A DNA stretch of 64,000 bases, taken from NCBI RefSeq assembly GCF_002024805.1, contig NZ_CP014337.1, forward strand, positions 3,286,001-3,350,000, read 5' to 3'. The notes under the pieces were generated by a model that worked only from the letters and a program-made list of their open reading frames with translations, did not search any database and was not told where the DNA came from. The stretch comes from Elizabethkingia bruuniana. GTDB lineage: Bacteria > Bacteroidota > Bacteroidia > Flavobacteriales > Weeksellaceae. Made by a program: the position numbers and the translations under genes. Positions 17,805-24,803 of this stretch are shown here, piece by piece; the first letter of the stretch is position 1; the number at the start of each line of letters is the position of its first letter.

Positions 17805-18248
17805 TTAAGCGTTAAACGGATTTGTACCTGTTACTTTAAGACCCATAGATCTTGCAGTACCTGCAACCATACTTACAGCAGACTCCATTGTGAAGCAATT
17901 AAGATCCGACATTTTGTCCTCTGCTATTTTCTTAACTTGATCCCAAGAAACACTTCCTACTTTATTTCTGTTTGGTTCTCCGGAACCTCCCTTGATTTTA
18001 GCCGCATCCATTAATTGGATTGCTGCAGGTGGAGTTTTGATTACGAATTCAAAAGACTTGTCTTCGTAAACTGTAATTACTACAGGTAAAACTTGCCCTG
18101 GCTTATCTTGAGTTCTTCCGTTAAATTGCTTACAAAACTCCATGATGTTAACACCTGCAGAACCTAAAGCAGGTCCTACTGGTGGAGAAGGGTTTGCTGC
18201 ACCTCCTTTCACCTGAAGCTTTACCATTTTAAAGACTTTCTTTGCCAT
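17805..18248 (-). CDS. rplK: Ribosomal protein uL11
   Basis: The 147-residue protein starts '[29 protein letters not shown]', read in two parts, with the N-terminal GTPase-centre domain. The C-terminal rRNA-binding domain '[29 protein letters not shown]' follows. It is the first gene of rplKAJL and has its own promoter and a structured 5' leader. Confidence 0.98.
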   Translation of the reverse strand: MAKKVFKMVKLQVKGGAANPSPPVGPALGSAGVNIMEFCKQFNGRTQDKPGQVLPVVITVYEDKSFEFVIKTPPAAIQLMDAAKIKGGSGEPNRNKVGSVSWDQVKKIAEDKMSDLNCFTMESAVSMVAGTARSMGLKVTGTNPFNA

Positions 18249-18301
18249 TTTAGCTTTTTTAAAATTTTAAATTTATAATGTGGAAGCATTTATAAATCAG
18301 A

Positions 18302-18328
18302 GGATTAACATTCTCACATGGTTAATCC
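18302..18328 (-). promoter_or_regulatory. Hairpin in the 5' leader of rplKAJL
   Basis: GGATTAAC (18302-18309) and GTTAATCC (18321-18328) form a perfect 8-bp stem with an 11-base loop and no T tract. It would lie about nine bases inside the transcript from the promoter at 18343-18372, with rplK starting about 55 bases later. It could be an r-protein autoregulatory site (L1 is the usual regulator) or a 5' stabiliser. Confidence 0.5.
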
Positions 18329-18342
18329 TACTATTTGGACTG

Positions 18343-18372
18343 CAAAATTATAAATTATTTTTGAATTAGCAA
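18343..18372 (-). promoter_or_regulatory. Promoter of rplKAJL
   Basis: On the minus strand TTG (18370-18372), a 19-base spacer and TAATTTTG (18343-18350) match the Bacteroidota sigma-A consensus TTG-N19-TAnnTTTG exactly. The expected start is near 18337, giving a leader of about 90 bases. Confidence 0.7.
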
Positions 18373-18409
18373 TACGTAATAACCTAAAAATCAAAAAGAT
18401 TTTATTTTT

Positions 18410-19819
18410 TTATTCATTAACCCGATTTCTCCTGCTACTCAGGAATAAAAATATTCCGCCAACGATGATTAATGATGCTATATTCGCATAAGTACTATAA
18501 TGATAGGCAACTGTTGCCTTCAAAATATCGCCCTCCTTCCCTAGTAAACGAAAGAAAATTCCGCCAATAATACTTACACCCAAGGCTATTGAAACTTGCT
18601 GTACAGTTAAATATACTCCGGAGGCAGATGCGGTAAGATCTGAAGAAATTTTACGAAGTGCCATAGTCATCATAGATGGCAGCATAGTTCCGCATCCTAT
18701 ACCATATAAGAATAGTATGAAGTAAATTAAAAAACTGCTGATATGCTCGCTTGTAAAGCAACAGATATGAAGTACCAATGCCACAATCATAATACAACTA
18801 CCACCAAGCATCACTTTATAATTGTATTTCATAACCATCCTTACCGAAAATAACGAGGCAATAAAATAACCTATACCCTGCAGCACAAACATATTACCTA
18901 CATGTACAGAGGAAAGGTTCAGATGACTTTGAAGGTAAATAGCATTTAGAAAAAAATAAGAATCCTGTGCAATATAATAGAATACCGCTGCCAGTATACC
19001 AATATTGAATTCTTTAAGTGAGAAAAGACTAACATCTATCAGAACCGGATTCTGTTTTGTAAGTCTGTACTTTTCGTATAAATAGAATAGAAGCAGAATA
19101 ACAAAGGATAACATGAGCATTGCAATACTCCATACAGGCCAGTGCGACTCGCTGCCTACAATGAGAGGATAAATTAAAGTGATCAGAAAAACAGTTAACA
19201 GGAGTAATCCAAAAGCATCAAAAGACTTTTGTTTGACAACCGGTACTTCTTTCAGTTTTAAAATACTCAGAACAAAAGCAATTCCGCCTAAAGGGATATT
19301 GATCATAAAAATAAGCCGCCAGCCTTCAATTCCCCAGACATTCAGTTCCGGTAATATACCTCCTAAAAATTGTCCGACAACAGAGGCTGCTCCAGCAATA
19401 CTTCCGTAAATCCCAAAAGCCTTTGTGCGATCCCTGAAGTCTGGGAAGACATAAGGAATCATTCCAACGCCTTGCGGCACCATAAAAGCAGCGCTTACTC
19501 CCTGAAAAAATCTAAATATATTGAGCTGAAATGTAGTTTGTGCAATGCTGCAAAAAAGAGAAAATACAGTAAACAGCAACATTCCCCATGCATATACTTT
19601 TTTCTTACCCCAAGTATTTCCGGCAATACTACCCGTTATAAGAAACGCGGCATATCCCAGAACATAGGCCACAATAATAAACATCGCTTCGGAATTAGTT
19701 CCGTTCAGACTTTCCTTTATACTTGGCACAGCAACATTCACTACAAACAGGTCTATTACAGCTAAAAATACACTCATGGACAGCAGCAGCAAAACACCAA
19801 TATTTCTAAAACTTTTCAT
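18410..19819 (-). CDS. MFS drug transporter, DHA2 (14-TM) type
   Basis: The preferred start is the ATG at 19817-19819 ('MKSFRNIGVLLLL'), giving 469 residues; the open frame runs on to 19894 through the promoter region. The protein has about 14 hydrophobic helices. It carries the DHA2/EmrB-QacA signatures 'AVIDLFVVNVAVPSI' in TM1 and, in the middle, 'WRLIFMINIPLGGIAFVLS'. Such transporters export drugs or toxic compounds by proton antiport. It is divergent from an HxlR regulator 78 bases away, which probably controls it. The gene sits between nusG and rplK, an unusual place. Confidence 0.92.
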   Translation of the reverse strand: MKSFRNIGVLLLLSMSVFLAVIDLFVVNVAVPSIKESLNGTNSEAMFIIVAYVLGYAAFLITGSIAGNTWGKKKVYAWGMLLFTVFSLFCSIAQTTFQLNIFRFFQGVSAAFMVPQGVGMIPYVFPDFRDRTKAFGIYGSIAGAASVVGQFLGGILPELNVWGIEGWRLIFMINIPLGGIAFVLSILKLKEVPVVKQKSFDAFGLLLLTVFLITLIYPLIVGSESHWPVWSIAMLMLSFVILLLFYLYEKYRLTKQNPVLIDVSLFSLKEFNIGILAAVFYYIAQDSYFFLNAIYLQSHLNLSSVHVGNMFVLQGIGYFIASLFSVRMVMKYNYKVMLGGSCIMIVALVLHICCFTSEHISSFLIYFILFLYGIGCGTMLPSMMTMALRKISSDLTASASGVYLTVQQVSIALGVSIIGGIFFRLLGKEGDILKATVAYHYSTYANIASLIIVGGIFLFLSSRRNRVNE

Positions 19820-19830
19820 AATTTTATATC

Positions 19831-19838
19831 TAAATTTG
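19831..19838 (+). promoter_or_regulatory. Possible -7 element for the HxlR gene
   Basis: TAAATTTG on the plus strand matches TAnnTTTG. No TTG is present at the expected distance. It lies beside the divergent MFS promoter. Confidence 0.35.
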
Positions 19839-19841
19839 CTA

Positions 19842-19873
19842 CAATTATAGCATTGAAAAGCTGCCAAAGTCAA
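19842..19873 (-). promoter_or_regulatory. MFS promoter resembling classical sigma-70
   Basis: On the minus strand TTGACT (19868-19873), an 18-base spacer and TATAAT (19844-19849) match the enterobacterial -35/-10 pattern. Read as a Bacteroidota promoter it is TTG-N21-TATAATTG. A small dyad GCTA-N6-TAGC (19838-19851) overlaps the -10 and may be the HxlR operator. Confidence 0.5.
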
Positions 19874-19897
19874 GTAGGTAAAAAAACAATACATAGT

Positions 19898-20269
19898 ATG
19901 GAAAACAGTACTAATCCAGAGAATGAGTGTATTACATATTCAGAAAAATCAGAAAAAAATTATGATGCCCTCAATACTCTTCAGCTGATTAGTGGTAAGT
20001 GGAAGATATTAATAATGAAATCTATTGCCGAAAGCTGTCCTAAAAGATTTGGAGAACTTCGGAAAGATATGGATTCGATGTCTCAGGGAACACTTACCAC
20101 CCAATTACGGGAACTAGAAGAGAACGGACTTATATGCCGGAAAATATATGCAGAAGTACCACCCAAAGTAGAGTATAAACTTAGTAACCTGGGAATAACA
20201 TTACTTCCCATTATCTCTGAACTGGAAAACTGGTGGCAGGATTATTCGCTTTGCATAAAAAACAAATAG
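19898..20269 (+). CDS. HxlR family transcriptional regulator
   Basis: The ATG at 19898 gives 123 residues; a longer frame from 19853 would run through the promoter of the divergent transporter. The winged-helix core is clear: 'LQLISGKWKILIMKSI', then 'PKRFGELRKDM', 'MSQGTLTTQLRELEENGLI' and 'PPKVEYKLSNLG', all hallmarks of HxlR/MarR-like regulators. A lone Cys-containing N-terminal extension (E-C-I) could sense thiol-reactive compounds, as in some family members. It most likely regulates the neighbouring MFS gene. Confidence 0.92.
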   Translation: MENSTNPENECITYSEKSEKNYDALNTLQLISGKWKILIMKSIAESCPKRFGELRKDMDSMSQGTLTTQLRELEENGLICRKIYAEVPPKVEYKLSNLGITLLPIISELENWWQDYSLCIKNK

Positions 20270-20294
20270 AAAAAACAACATTAATTTATATAAG

Positions 20295-20321
20295 GACCTT
20301 CTCTTCAGAAGGTCTTTTTTT
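20295..20321 (+). terminator. Terminator after the HxlR gene
   Basis: GACCTTCT (20295-20302) pairs with AGAAGGTC (20307-20314) around the tetraloop CTTC, and seven T follow. Confidence 0.92.
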
Positions 20322-20537
20322 AGTCATTTACTAATAATTATCTCACTATTTAAAAGCCAAAAAATGTATAAGTTAAAATTTATATATGACCTATAACTAC
20401 TAATTCAAATTTTCTTTAGTAGAAAAACTTCTATTGCATGATTTTCAGCACATGATTATTCCCTATGAAAAATATCATCAAACAAGCGGCATAATTAATA
20501 TATAATTTAGCACTGTAAACAATGAATTATTTAAAAA

Positions 20538-21143
20538 ATGAACAAGTACTTTATTTTAGCAGGATTATTTTTTTCAGTGGGACTAAGTGCTCAAAACTGG
20601 CAGGTAAGATTAAGAGGAATTAGCGTTCAGCCTAATGAGAAATCTACTATTGATGTAATCGGAGGAAATGCAAATGTTTCCAACTCATATATTCCTGAAG
20701 TAGATTTCACCTACTTCTTCAACAAGAATATTGCAGCAGAATTAATTCTGGGAACGACAAAGCATAATGTAAATGCAGAGAACACTTCTTTGGGAAATGT
20801 AAATCTGGGTAGTGTATGGCTGTTACCACCAACTCTTACACTTCAATACCACTTCTATCCGACAAAAACAATAAAGCCATATATAGGTGCTGGTATTAAT
20901 TATACTTTCTTTTACAGTTCCAAACCTGGTGATGTCACCCATGTAGATTACAAAAACAATGCAGGCTTTGCATTACAGGGAGGTATAGATTATATGATCA
21001 ATGATAAGTTTTTTGTCAACTTTGATATGAAAAAGATATTCCTGAAAACCGATGTAACAGTAGATGCTGCCGGAACTAATATTCCCGCAAAAGTAACATT
21101 GGATCCATTTTTATGGGGTTTTGGTGTTGGAATGAAATTCTAG
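20538..21143 (+). CDS. OmpW family outer-membrane beta-barrel protein
   Basis: The 201-residue protein has a signal peptide (cut near S-A-Q, residue 19) and a small beta-barrel. Its OmpW-family traits are 'QVRLRGISVQP' at the mature N-terminus, 'YFFNKNIAAELILG', 'LPPTLTLQYHF', 'KPYIGAGINYTFFY' and a C-terminal Phe in 'GFGVGMKF', as expected for barrel insertion. OmpW-type barrels are thought to pass small hydrophobic molecules. It stands alone downstream of the HxlR gene. Confidence 0.9.
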   Translation: MNKYFILAGLFFSVGLSAQNWQVRLRGISVQPNEKSTIDVIGGNANVSNSYIPEVDFTYFFNKNIAAELILGTTKHNVNAENTSLGNVNLGSVWLLPPTLTLQYHFYPTKTIKPYIGAGINYTFFYSSKPGDVTHVDYKNNAGFALQGGIDYMINDKFFVNFDMKKIFLKTDVTVDAAGTNIPAKVTLDPFLWGFGVGMKF

Positions 21144-21268
21144 ATAAACTAAACTCGTTATTTATAAAAATCAATAGCCAGTGCTATTCAGTTACCAACA
21201 ACTTTAAGGCAAGTAATAGCAAAAATTCAAGGACATTTTTAGGAGTTAAAACCGGCTAATTGATGGAA

Positions 21269-21302
21269 AGGCTGTCTCAGGATTCTGATGACAGTCTTTT
21301 TT
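21269..21302 (+). terminator. Terminator downstream of the OmpW gene
   Basis: AGGCTGTC (21269-21276) pairs with GACAGTCT (21290-21297), with one G-U, and is followed by T6. It lies 126 bases past the OmpW stop codon. A second, tailless hairpin AATAGC-CAGT-GCTATT lies at 21176-21191. Confidence 0.65.
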
Positions 21303-21590
21303 ATATCTAATACTTTATTACCAATCTTACTCCGGATCAGTATTATAACAGGGAGCACTGTTAGGAGCTTTATCTCTATGGGTTGTAATTATGAACCTCA
21401 AGAGTGTTCCGGAGGAACCTTATCTTAATCCGAAAAGCAAAACCATTCAGATGAAAATCAAAAACTTTAGATTACTATTAAAATAGAATATTTATTTCAC
21501 TCTCTTATCAGCTAAACTGTTTGCCCAGTACTCAGTTTTTGCTCCTCATACATATATTTACATACAATTCTCGATACAATTAAGCACAAA
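21303..21590. other. Intergenic stretch without a convincing gene
   Basis: No open frame here has coding character. The longest starts at 21391, runs about 30 codons and matches nothing I recognise. The stretch could be decayed DNA left between the OmpW insert and nusG. Confidence 0.5.
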
Positions 21591-21593
21591 AAA

Positions 21594-21616
21594 AACCGAA
21601 AGAATAACTTTCGGTT
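21594..21616 (-). terminator. Terminator after nusG
   Basis: AACCGAAAG (21594-21602) and CTTTCGGTT (21608-21616) form a perfect 9-bp stem with a 5-base loop. A run of T follows on the minus strand. Confidence 0.92.
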
Positions 21617-21634
21617 TATATATTTTCAAGAACC

Positions 21635-22177
21635 TTAATTCTTTTCTACCTGCATGTAGTTTAGTTCTAGTGGAGTCTTTCTTCCGAAGATAAGAACCAT
21701 AACTTCCAGTTTCTTTTTGTCTTCGTGGATCTTTTCGATTGTTCCGTTGAATCCGTTGAAAGGTCCGTCGATTACTTTTACATTCTCTCCTACTGTGTAA
21801 GGGATACCTGCATCTTGCGCAAACTCGGATAATTCATCCATTCTTCCTAACATCTTGTTCACTTCTGCCTTACGCATCGGAACCGGATCTCCTCCTTTTG
21901 TTAAGCTTAGGAATGAAATCACTCCCGGAATGTTTTTAATGATGTGAGGAATCTCTCCAACAAGGTTTGCCTCAATCATAATGTAACCTGGATAGTAAGG
22001 TCTCTCTTTTGGAACTTTCTTACCATTTCTCATCTGGATAACCTTCTCCATTGGTATTACTACCTGCGATACGTCTTTTTCCAGACTAAGTCTTTTAACT
22101 TCAGTTTCAATATAGTTCTTAACTTTATTTTCCTGACCACTGATAGCTTTTATGACATACCATTTCAATTCGCTCAT
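21635..22177 (-). CDS. nusG: Transcription termination/antitermination protein NusG
   Basis: The 180-residue protein has the N-terminal NGN domain beginning 'MSELKWYVIKAISGQENKVKNYIE' (read in two parts). 'YYPGYIMIEANL' follows, and the C-terminal KOW domain starts at 'GENVKVIDGPFNGFNGTIEKI'. NusG links RNA polymerase with Rho or the ribosome. It lies 12 bases after secE, but is followed by a strong terminator instead of rplK. Confidence 0.98.
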   Translation of the reverse strand: MSELKWYVIKAISGQENKVKNYIETEVKRLSLEKDVSQVVIPMEKVIQMRNGKKVPKERPYYPGYIMIEANLVGEIPHIIKNIPGVISFLSLTKGGDPVPMRKAEVNKMLGRMDELSEFAQDAGIPYTVGENVKVIDGPFNGFNGTIEKIHEDKKKLEVMVLIFGRKTPLELNYMQVEKN

Positions 22178-22189
22178 AGAAAATAATTT

Positions 22190-22396
22190 TTAGTTAAAAG
22201 CACCAATTAATAGAGTATAAATATTCTTGATAGCTTCACTAAAAAGCGTATCTATCCCGAAAGTAAAAACAGCAAGCAGAATAGTAGCTATCGCAACTAC
22301 CGTAGTAGAAGACTGCAACTGAGGCCACTTTGGCCATTCTACCTTATCTTTAAATTCTATGAAAGAATCTTTAAGAAAACTTATTAAACTCATCAT
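22190..22396 (-). CDS. secE: Preprotein translocase subunit SecE
   Basis: This 68-residue protein has an amphipathic N-terminal helix containing the SecE signature 'EFKDKVEWPKWPQL' and one transmembrane helix (about residues 32-52). It is part of the SecYEG channel. The start could be the first or second of two Met codons. It lies between tRNA-Trp and nusG, the ancestral order. Confidence 0.96.
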   Translation of the reverse strand: MMSLISFLKDSFIEFKDKVEWPKWPQLQSSTTVVAIATILLAVFTFGIDTLFSEAIKNIYTLLIGAFN

Positions 22397-22406
22397 TATT
22401 AATTTG

Positions 22407-22477
22407 CACGGGCACTAGGATTCGAACCCAGATCAACGGTTTTGGAGACCGGTATCCTACCATTGGACGATGCCCGT
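22407..22477 (-). tRNA. tRNA-Trp(CCA)
   Basis: The minus strand folds into a 71-nt cloverleaf with acceptor ACGGGCA/TGCCCGT and G73. The anticodon loop CTCCAAA gives CCA. The T loop is TTCGAAT. The variable loop is short (4 nt), and the first anticodon-stem pair (27-43) is C-U. CCA is not encoded. Confidence 0.96.
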
Positions 22478-22485
22478 AGATTAAA

Positions 22486-22512
22486 AGCTCCGCAAGTTTC
22501 CTTGCGGAAGCT
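22486..22512 (-). terminator. Hairpin between tuf and tRNA-Trp
   Basis: CCGCAAG (22490-22496) pairs with CTTGCGG (22501-22507) over the loop TTTC, extended by AGCT/AGCT with a one-base bulge. Only four T follow. It may be a partial terminator or attenuator, or a processing site, since tRNA-Trp and secE follow closely. Confidence 0.55.
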
Positions 22513-22529
22513 TTATATTATTTTAAATC

Positions 22530-23717
22530 TTAGTCTAAGATTTCAGTAACCTGACCAGCACCTACTGTTCTACCACCTTCTCTGATCGCGAATCTAAGTC
22601 CGTCGTTAAGAGCGATTGGTTGTAACAATTCTACAGTGATAGTTAAGTTATCACCAGGCATTACCATTTCTACACCTTCTGGTAAGAAGATTTCACCTGT
22701 AACGTCAGTAGTTCTTACATAGAACTGAGGACGGTATTTGTTGTGGAATGGAGTGTGACGTCCACCTTCTTCTTTAGAAAGGATATAAACCTCAGCTTTG
22801 AATTTCTTGTGTGGCTTAACTGAATCTTTCTTAGCGATAACCATACCTCTCTTGATGTCAGTTTTTTCAATACCTCTCAACAATAGACCTACGTTATCAC
22901 CAGCTTCACCTCTGTCTAGGATTTTTCTAAACATCTCAACACCTGTAATAGTAGAAGTTAACTTCTCGTCACCCATACCTACGATGTCAACAGGATCACC
23001 TGTGTTGATTACACCAGCCTCGATTCTACCAGTTGCAACAGTACCTCTACCTGTAATAGAGAATACGTCTTCGATTGGCATAAGGAATGGCTTATCAGAA
23101 TCTCTTACTGGTTGCTCGATCCAAGTATCAACAGCTTCCATTAGAGCATCTACAGTAGCTACCCATTTCTCGTCTCCGTTAAGAGCACCAAGAGCAGAAC
23201 CTTGAATTACTGGAGAGTTATCACCATCATATTCGTAAGTAGATAATAGATCTCTAAGTTCAAGCTCAACAAGCTCTAACAATTCTGGATCATCTACCAT
23301 GTCAACTTTGTTCATGAACACAACAATTCTAGGTACGTTTACCTGACGGCAAAGTAGGATGTGTTCTCTAGTTTGAGGCATTGGACCATCTGTAGCAGCA
23401 CATACTAAGATAGCTCCGTCCATTTGAGCAGCACCAGTTACCATGTTTTTTACATAGTCGGCGTGACCTGGACAGTCAACGTGAGCATAGTGTCTGTTTT
23501 CAGTTTCATACTCGATGTGTGCAGTATTGATAGTAATACCTCTTTCTTTTTCTTCAGGTGCAGAGTCAATTGCAGAGAAGTCTTTTTTCTCAGCAAGACC
23601 TTTATCTGATAATACTTTACTGATAGCAGCAGTCAAAGTAGTTTTACCATGGTCAACGTGACCAATAGTACCAATGTTAAGGTGTGGTTTGTTACGATTA
23701 AACGTTTCCTTTGCCAT
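22530..23717 (-). CDS. tuf: Elongation factor Tu
   Basis: EF-Tu delivers aminoacyl-tRNA to the ribosome. All G motifs are present: G-H-V-D-H-G-K-T near residues 18-25, D-C-P-G-H near residue 80, N-K-V-D near 135 and 'GSAL' later. The 395-residue length is normal. It is downstream of four tRNA genes on the same strand and has an additional -7 element of its own. Confidence 0.99.
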   Translation of the reverse strand: MAKETFNRNKPHLNIGTIGHVDHGKTTLTAAISKVLSDKGLAEKKDFSAIDSAPEEKERGITINTAHIEYETENRHYAHVDCPGHADYVKNMVTGAAQMDGAILVCAATDGPMPQTREHILLCRQVNVPRIVVFMNKVDMVDDPELLELVELELRDLLSTYEYDGDNSPVIQGSALGALNGDEKWVATVDALMEAVDTWIEQPVRDSDKPFLMPIEDVFSITGRGTVATGRIEAGVINTGDPVDIVGMGDEKLTSTITGVEMFRKILDRGEAGDNVGLLLRGIEKTDIKRGMVIAKKDSVKPHKKFKAEVYILSKEEGGRHTPFHNKYRPQFYVRTTDVTGEIFLPEGVEMVMPGDNLTITVELLQPIALNDGLRFAIREGGRTVGAGQVTEILD

Positions 23718-23761
23718 GATCTTAATGTTTAATTATTAACTAATTGATTTTTTTCAGTGTG

Positions 23762-23788
23762 CAAATATAGTCATTTTTTAGATAACAA
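23762..23788 (-). promoter_or_regulatory. Promoter of tuf
   Basis: TATATTTG (23762-23769) on the minus strand is a full -7 match. A TTG at 23786-23788 gives a 16-base spacer, one short of the usual range. The leader to tuf would be about 40 bases. Confidence 0.5.
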
Positions 23789-23945
23789 AATTTTTTTTGA
23801 AAAATTTTATATCTATTTTATTCCTTAAAAAACACAAAAGGTTTTTTAAATACTTTCAAAAATCTTCTTAAAAACAAAAAGACTAAATGAGCTTTAACAA
23901 AAAACCCTCCCATTCATTAAGAGAAGACTTCCAATCTTTGCACTG

Positions 23946-24017
23946 AGCCAATATCGGGATTTGAACCCGAGGCCTCTTCCTTACCAAGGAAGCGCTCTAC
24001 CCCTGAGCTATATCGGC
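23946..24017 (-). tRNA. tRNA-Thr(GGT)
   Basis: A 72-nt cloverleaf on the minus strand with acceptor GCCGATA/TATTGGC, anticodon stem CTTCC/GGAAG and loop TTGGTAA, anticodon GGU. T loop TTCAAAT. No CCA encoded. It is the last tRNA before tuf. Confidence 0.96.
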
Positions 24018-24023
24018 AGGTAA

Positions 24024-24060
24024 AAAAAAATCACATTCCGCAAGGGTTTGTGATTTTTTT
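24024..24060. terminator. Hairpin between tRNA-Gly and tRNA-Thr(GGT)
   Basis: AAAAAAATCACA pairs with TGTGATTTTTTT, with a CCG-like inner pairing, and has U tracts in both directions. It could reduce read-through from the three upstream tRNAs into tRNA-Thr(GGT)-tuf, or be a processing signal. Confidence 0.65.
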
Positions 24061-24061
24061 G

Positions 24062-24134
24062 AGCGGAAGACGGGGGTCGAACCCGCGACATTCAGCTTGG
24101 AAGGCTGACGCTCTACCAACTGAGCTACTTCCGC
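24062..24134 (-). tRNA. tRNA-Gly(TCC)
   Basis: A 73-nt minus-strand cloverleaf with acceptor GCGGAAG/CTTCCGC, U73, anticodon stem TCAGC/GCTGA and loop CTTCCAA (anticodon UCC). T arm GCGGG/CCCGT. No CCA encoded. Confidence 0.96.
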
Positions 24135-24222
24135 TTATTAAGTTTTGAATATTTACGCCTGTTGGTAAGCGTTTGCAAATATACAACAAAAATTCAAAAC
24201 TGCAAATTTTATTTAAAAATTG

Positions 24223-24305
24223 TGGGGAGAGCAGGATTCGAACCTGCGAAGTCTCACGACAACGGAGTTACAGTCCGTCCCATTTGGCCGCTCTGGTATC
24301 TCCCC
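24223..24305 (-). tRNA. tRNA-Tyr(GTA)
   Basis: An 83-nt class II tRNA on the minus strand with acceptor GGGGAGA/TCTCCCC, A73, anticodon stem ACGGA/TCCGT, loop CTGTAAC (anticodon GUA) and a long variable arm. T arm GCAGG-TTCGAAT-CCTGC. Confidence 0.96.
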
Positions 24306-24325
24306 AGTTTTTTTTAAATATATTG

Positions 24326-24399
24326 AGCCTCCAGAGGGATTCGAACCCACGACCCCGAGATTACAAATCACGTGCTCTGGCCAACTGAGCTATGGAGGC
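24326..24399 (-). tRNA. tRNA-Thr(TGT), with two stem mismatches
   Basis: A 74-nt minus-strand tRNA with acceptor GCCTCCA/TGGAGGC and loop TTTGTAA (anticodon UGU). The anticodon stem CGTGA/TCTCG has a U-U at 29-41, and the T stem GTGGG/CCCTC has a U-U at 50-64. It still fits all conserved positions (U8, TTCGAAT T loop). It is the first tRNA of the cluster. Confidence 0.9.
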
Positions 24400-24450
24400 A
24401 AAAGATTTCAAAAGAACAACTAATCTATATTTGTATCCGTTTTGCGAGTG

Positions 24451-24481
24451 CAAATATAGAACGTTTTTTTGAAATCTTCAA
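24451..24481 (-). promoter_or_regulatory. Promoter of the tRNA-Thr-Tyr-Gly-Thr cluster
   Basis: On the minus strand TTG (24479-24481), a 20-base spacer and TATATTTG (24451-24458) match the Bacteroidota consensus. The start would be about 45 bases before tRNA-Thr(TGT). Confidence 0.65.
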
Positions 24482-24512
24482 AATTATTTTAAACTTTTTT
24501 TCATTTTTTTTT

Positions 24513-24803
24513 CTACGCAGTTTCTTTTTTCTTGATTAACAGCTTTTTAGCTGCATCCACGCAACTGTCAATACTTTCCTCAAAACTTGCCGATGTTTTC
24601 TTAACAACGATATCTTCCCCCGGAATATCCAAAATAACCTCAGCTGTTTTATTTTCTTTATCCGCTGTATTTTCAACTTTCAAAAGAACTTTACATGACT
24701 GAATTCTGTCATAGAATGTTTCCAGTTTGTTTACTTTTTTCTCAATATGTTCTTCTAACGGAGCATGAGGGGTTAATCCAAAGGATTGTACAGTAATTTT
24801 CAT
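24513..24803 (-). CDS. hpf: Ribosome hibernation-promoting factor, short form
   Basis: This 96-residue protein has the beta-alpha HPF/YfiA fold: 'MKITVQSFGLTPHAPLEEHIEKKVNKLETF' in pieces, then 'VILDIPGEDIVVKKTSASFEESIDSCVDAAKKLL'. It has no C-terminal dimerisation domain, so it is the short type, which binds idle ribosomes. Its start codon overlaps the recombinase stop (ATGA), so translation is likely coupled. Confidence 0.94.
   Translation of the reverse strand: MKITVQSFGLTPHAPLEEHIEKKVNKLETFYDRIQSCKVLLKVENTADKENKTAEVILDIPGEDIVVKKTSASFEESIDSCVDAAKKLLIKKKETA

Noticed and set aside
21391-21486. Short frame of about 31 codons in the OmpW-nusG gap
   Set aside because: No start-region signal, no recognisable family and no promoter; not reported as a gene.
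24173-24423. Two overlapping plus-strand frames with the common 'annotated' peptides rich in Arg/Ser/Cys
   Set aside because: They are antisense to tRNA-Tyr and tRNA-Thr genes; the cloverleaf folds explain the sequence, and such peptides are known misannotations.
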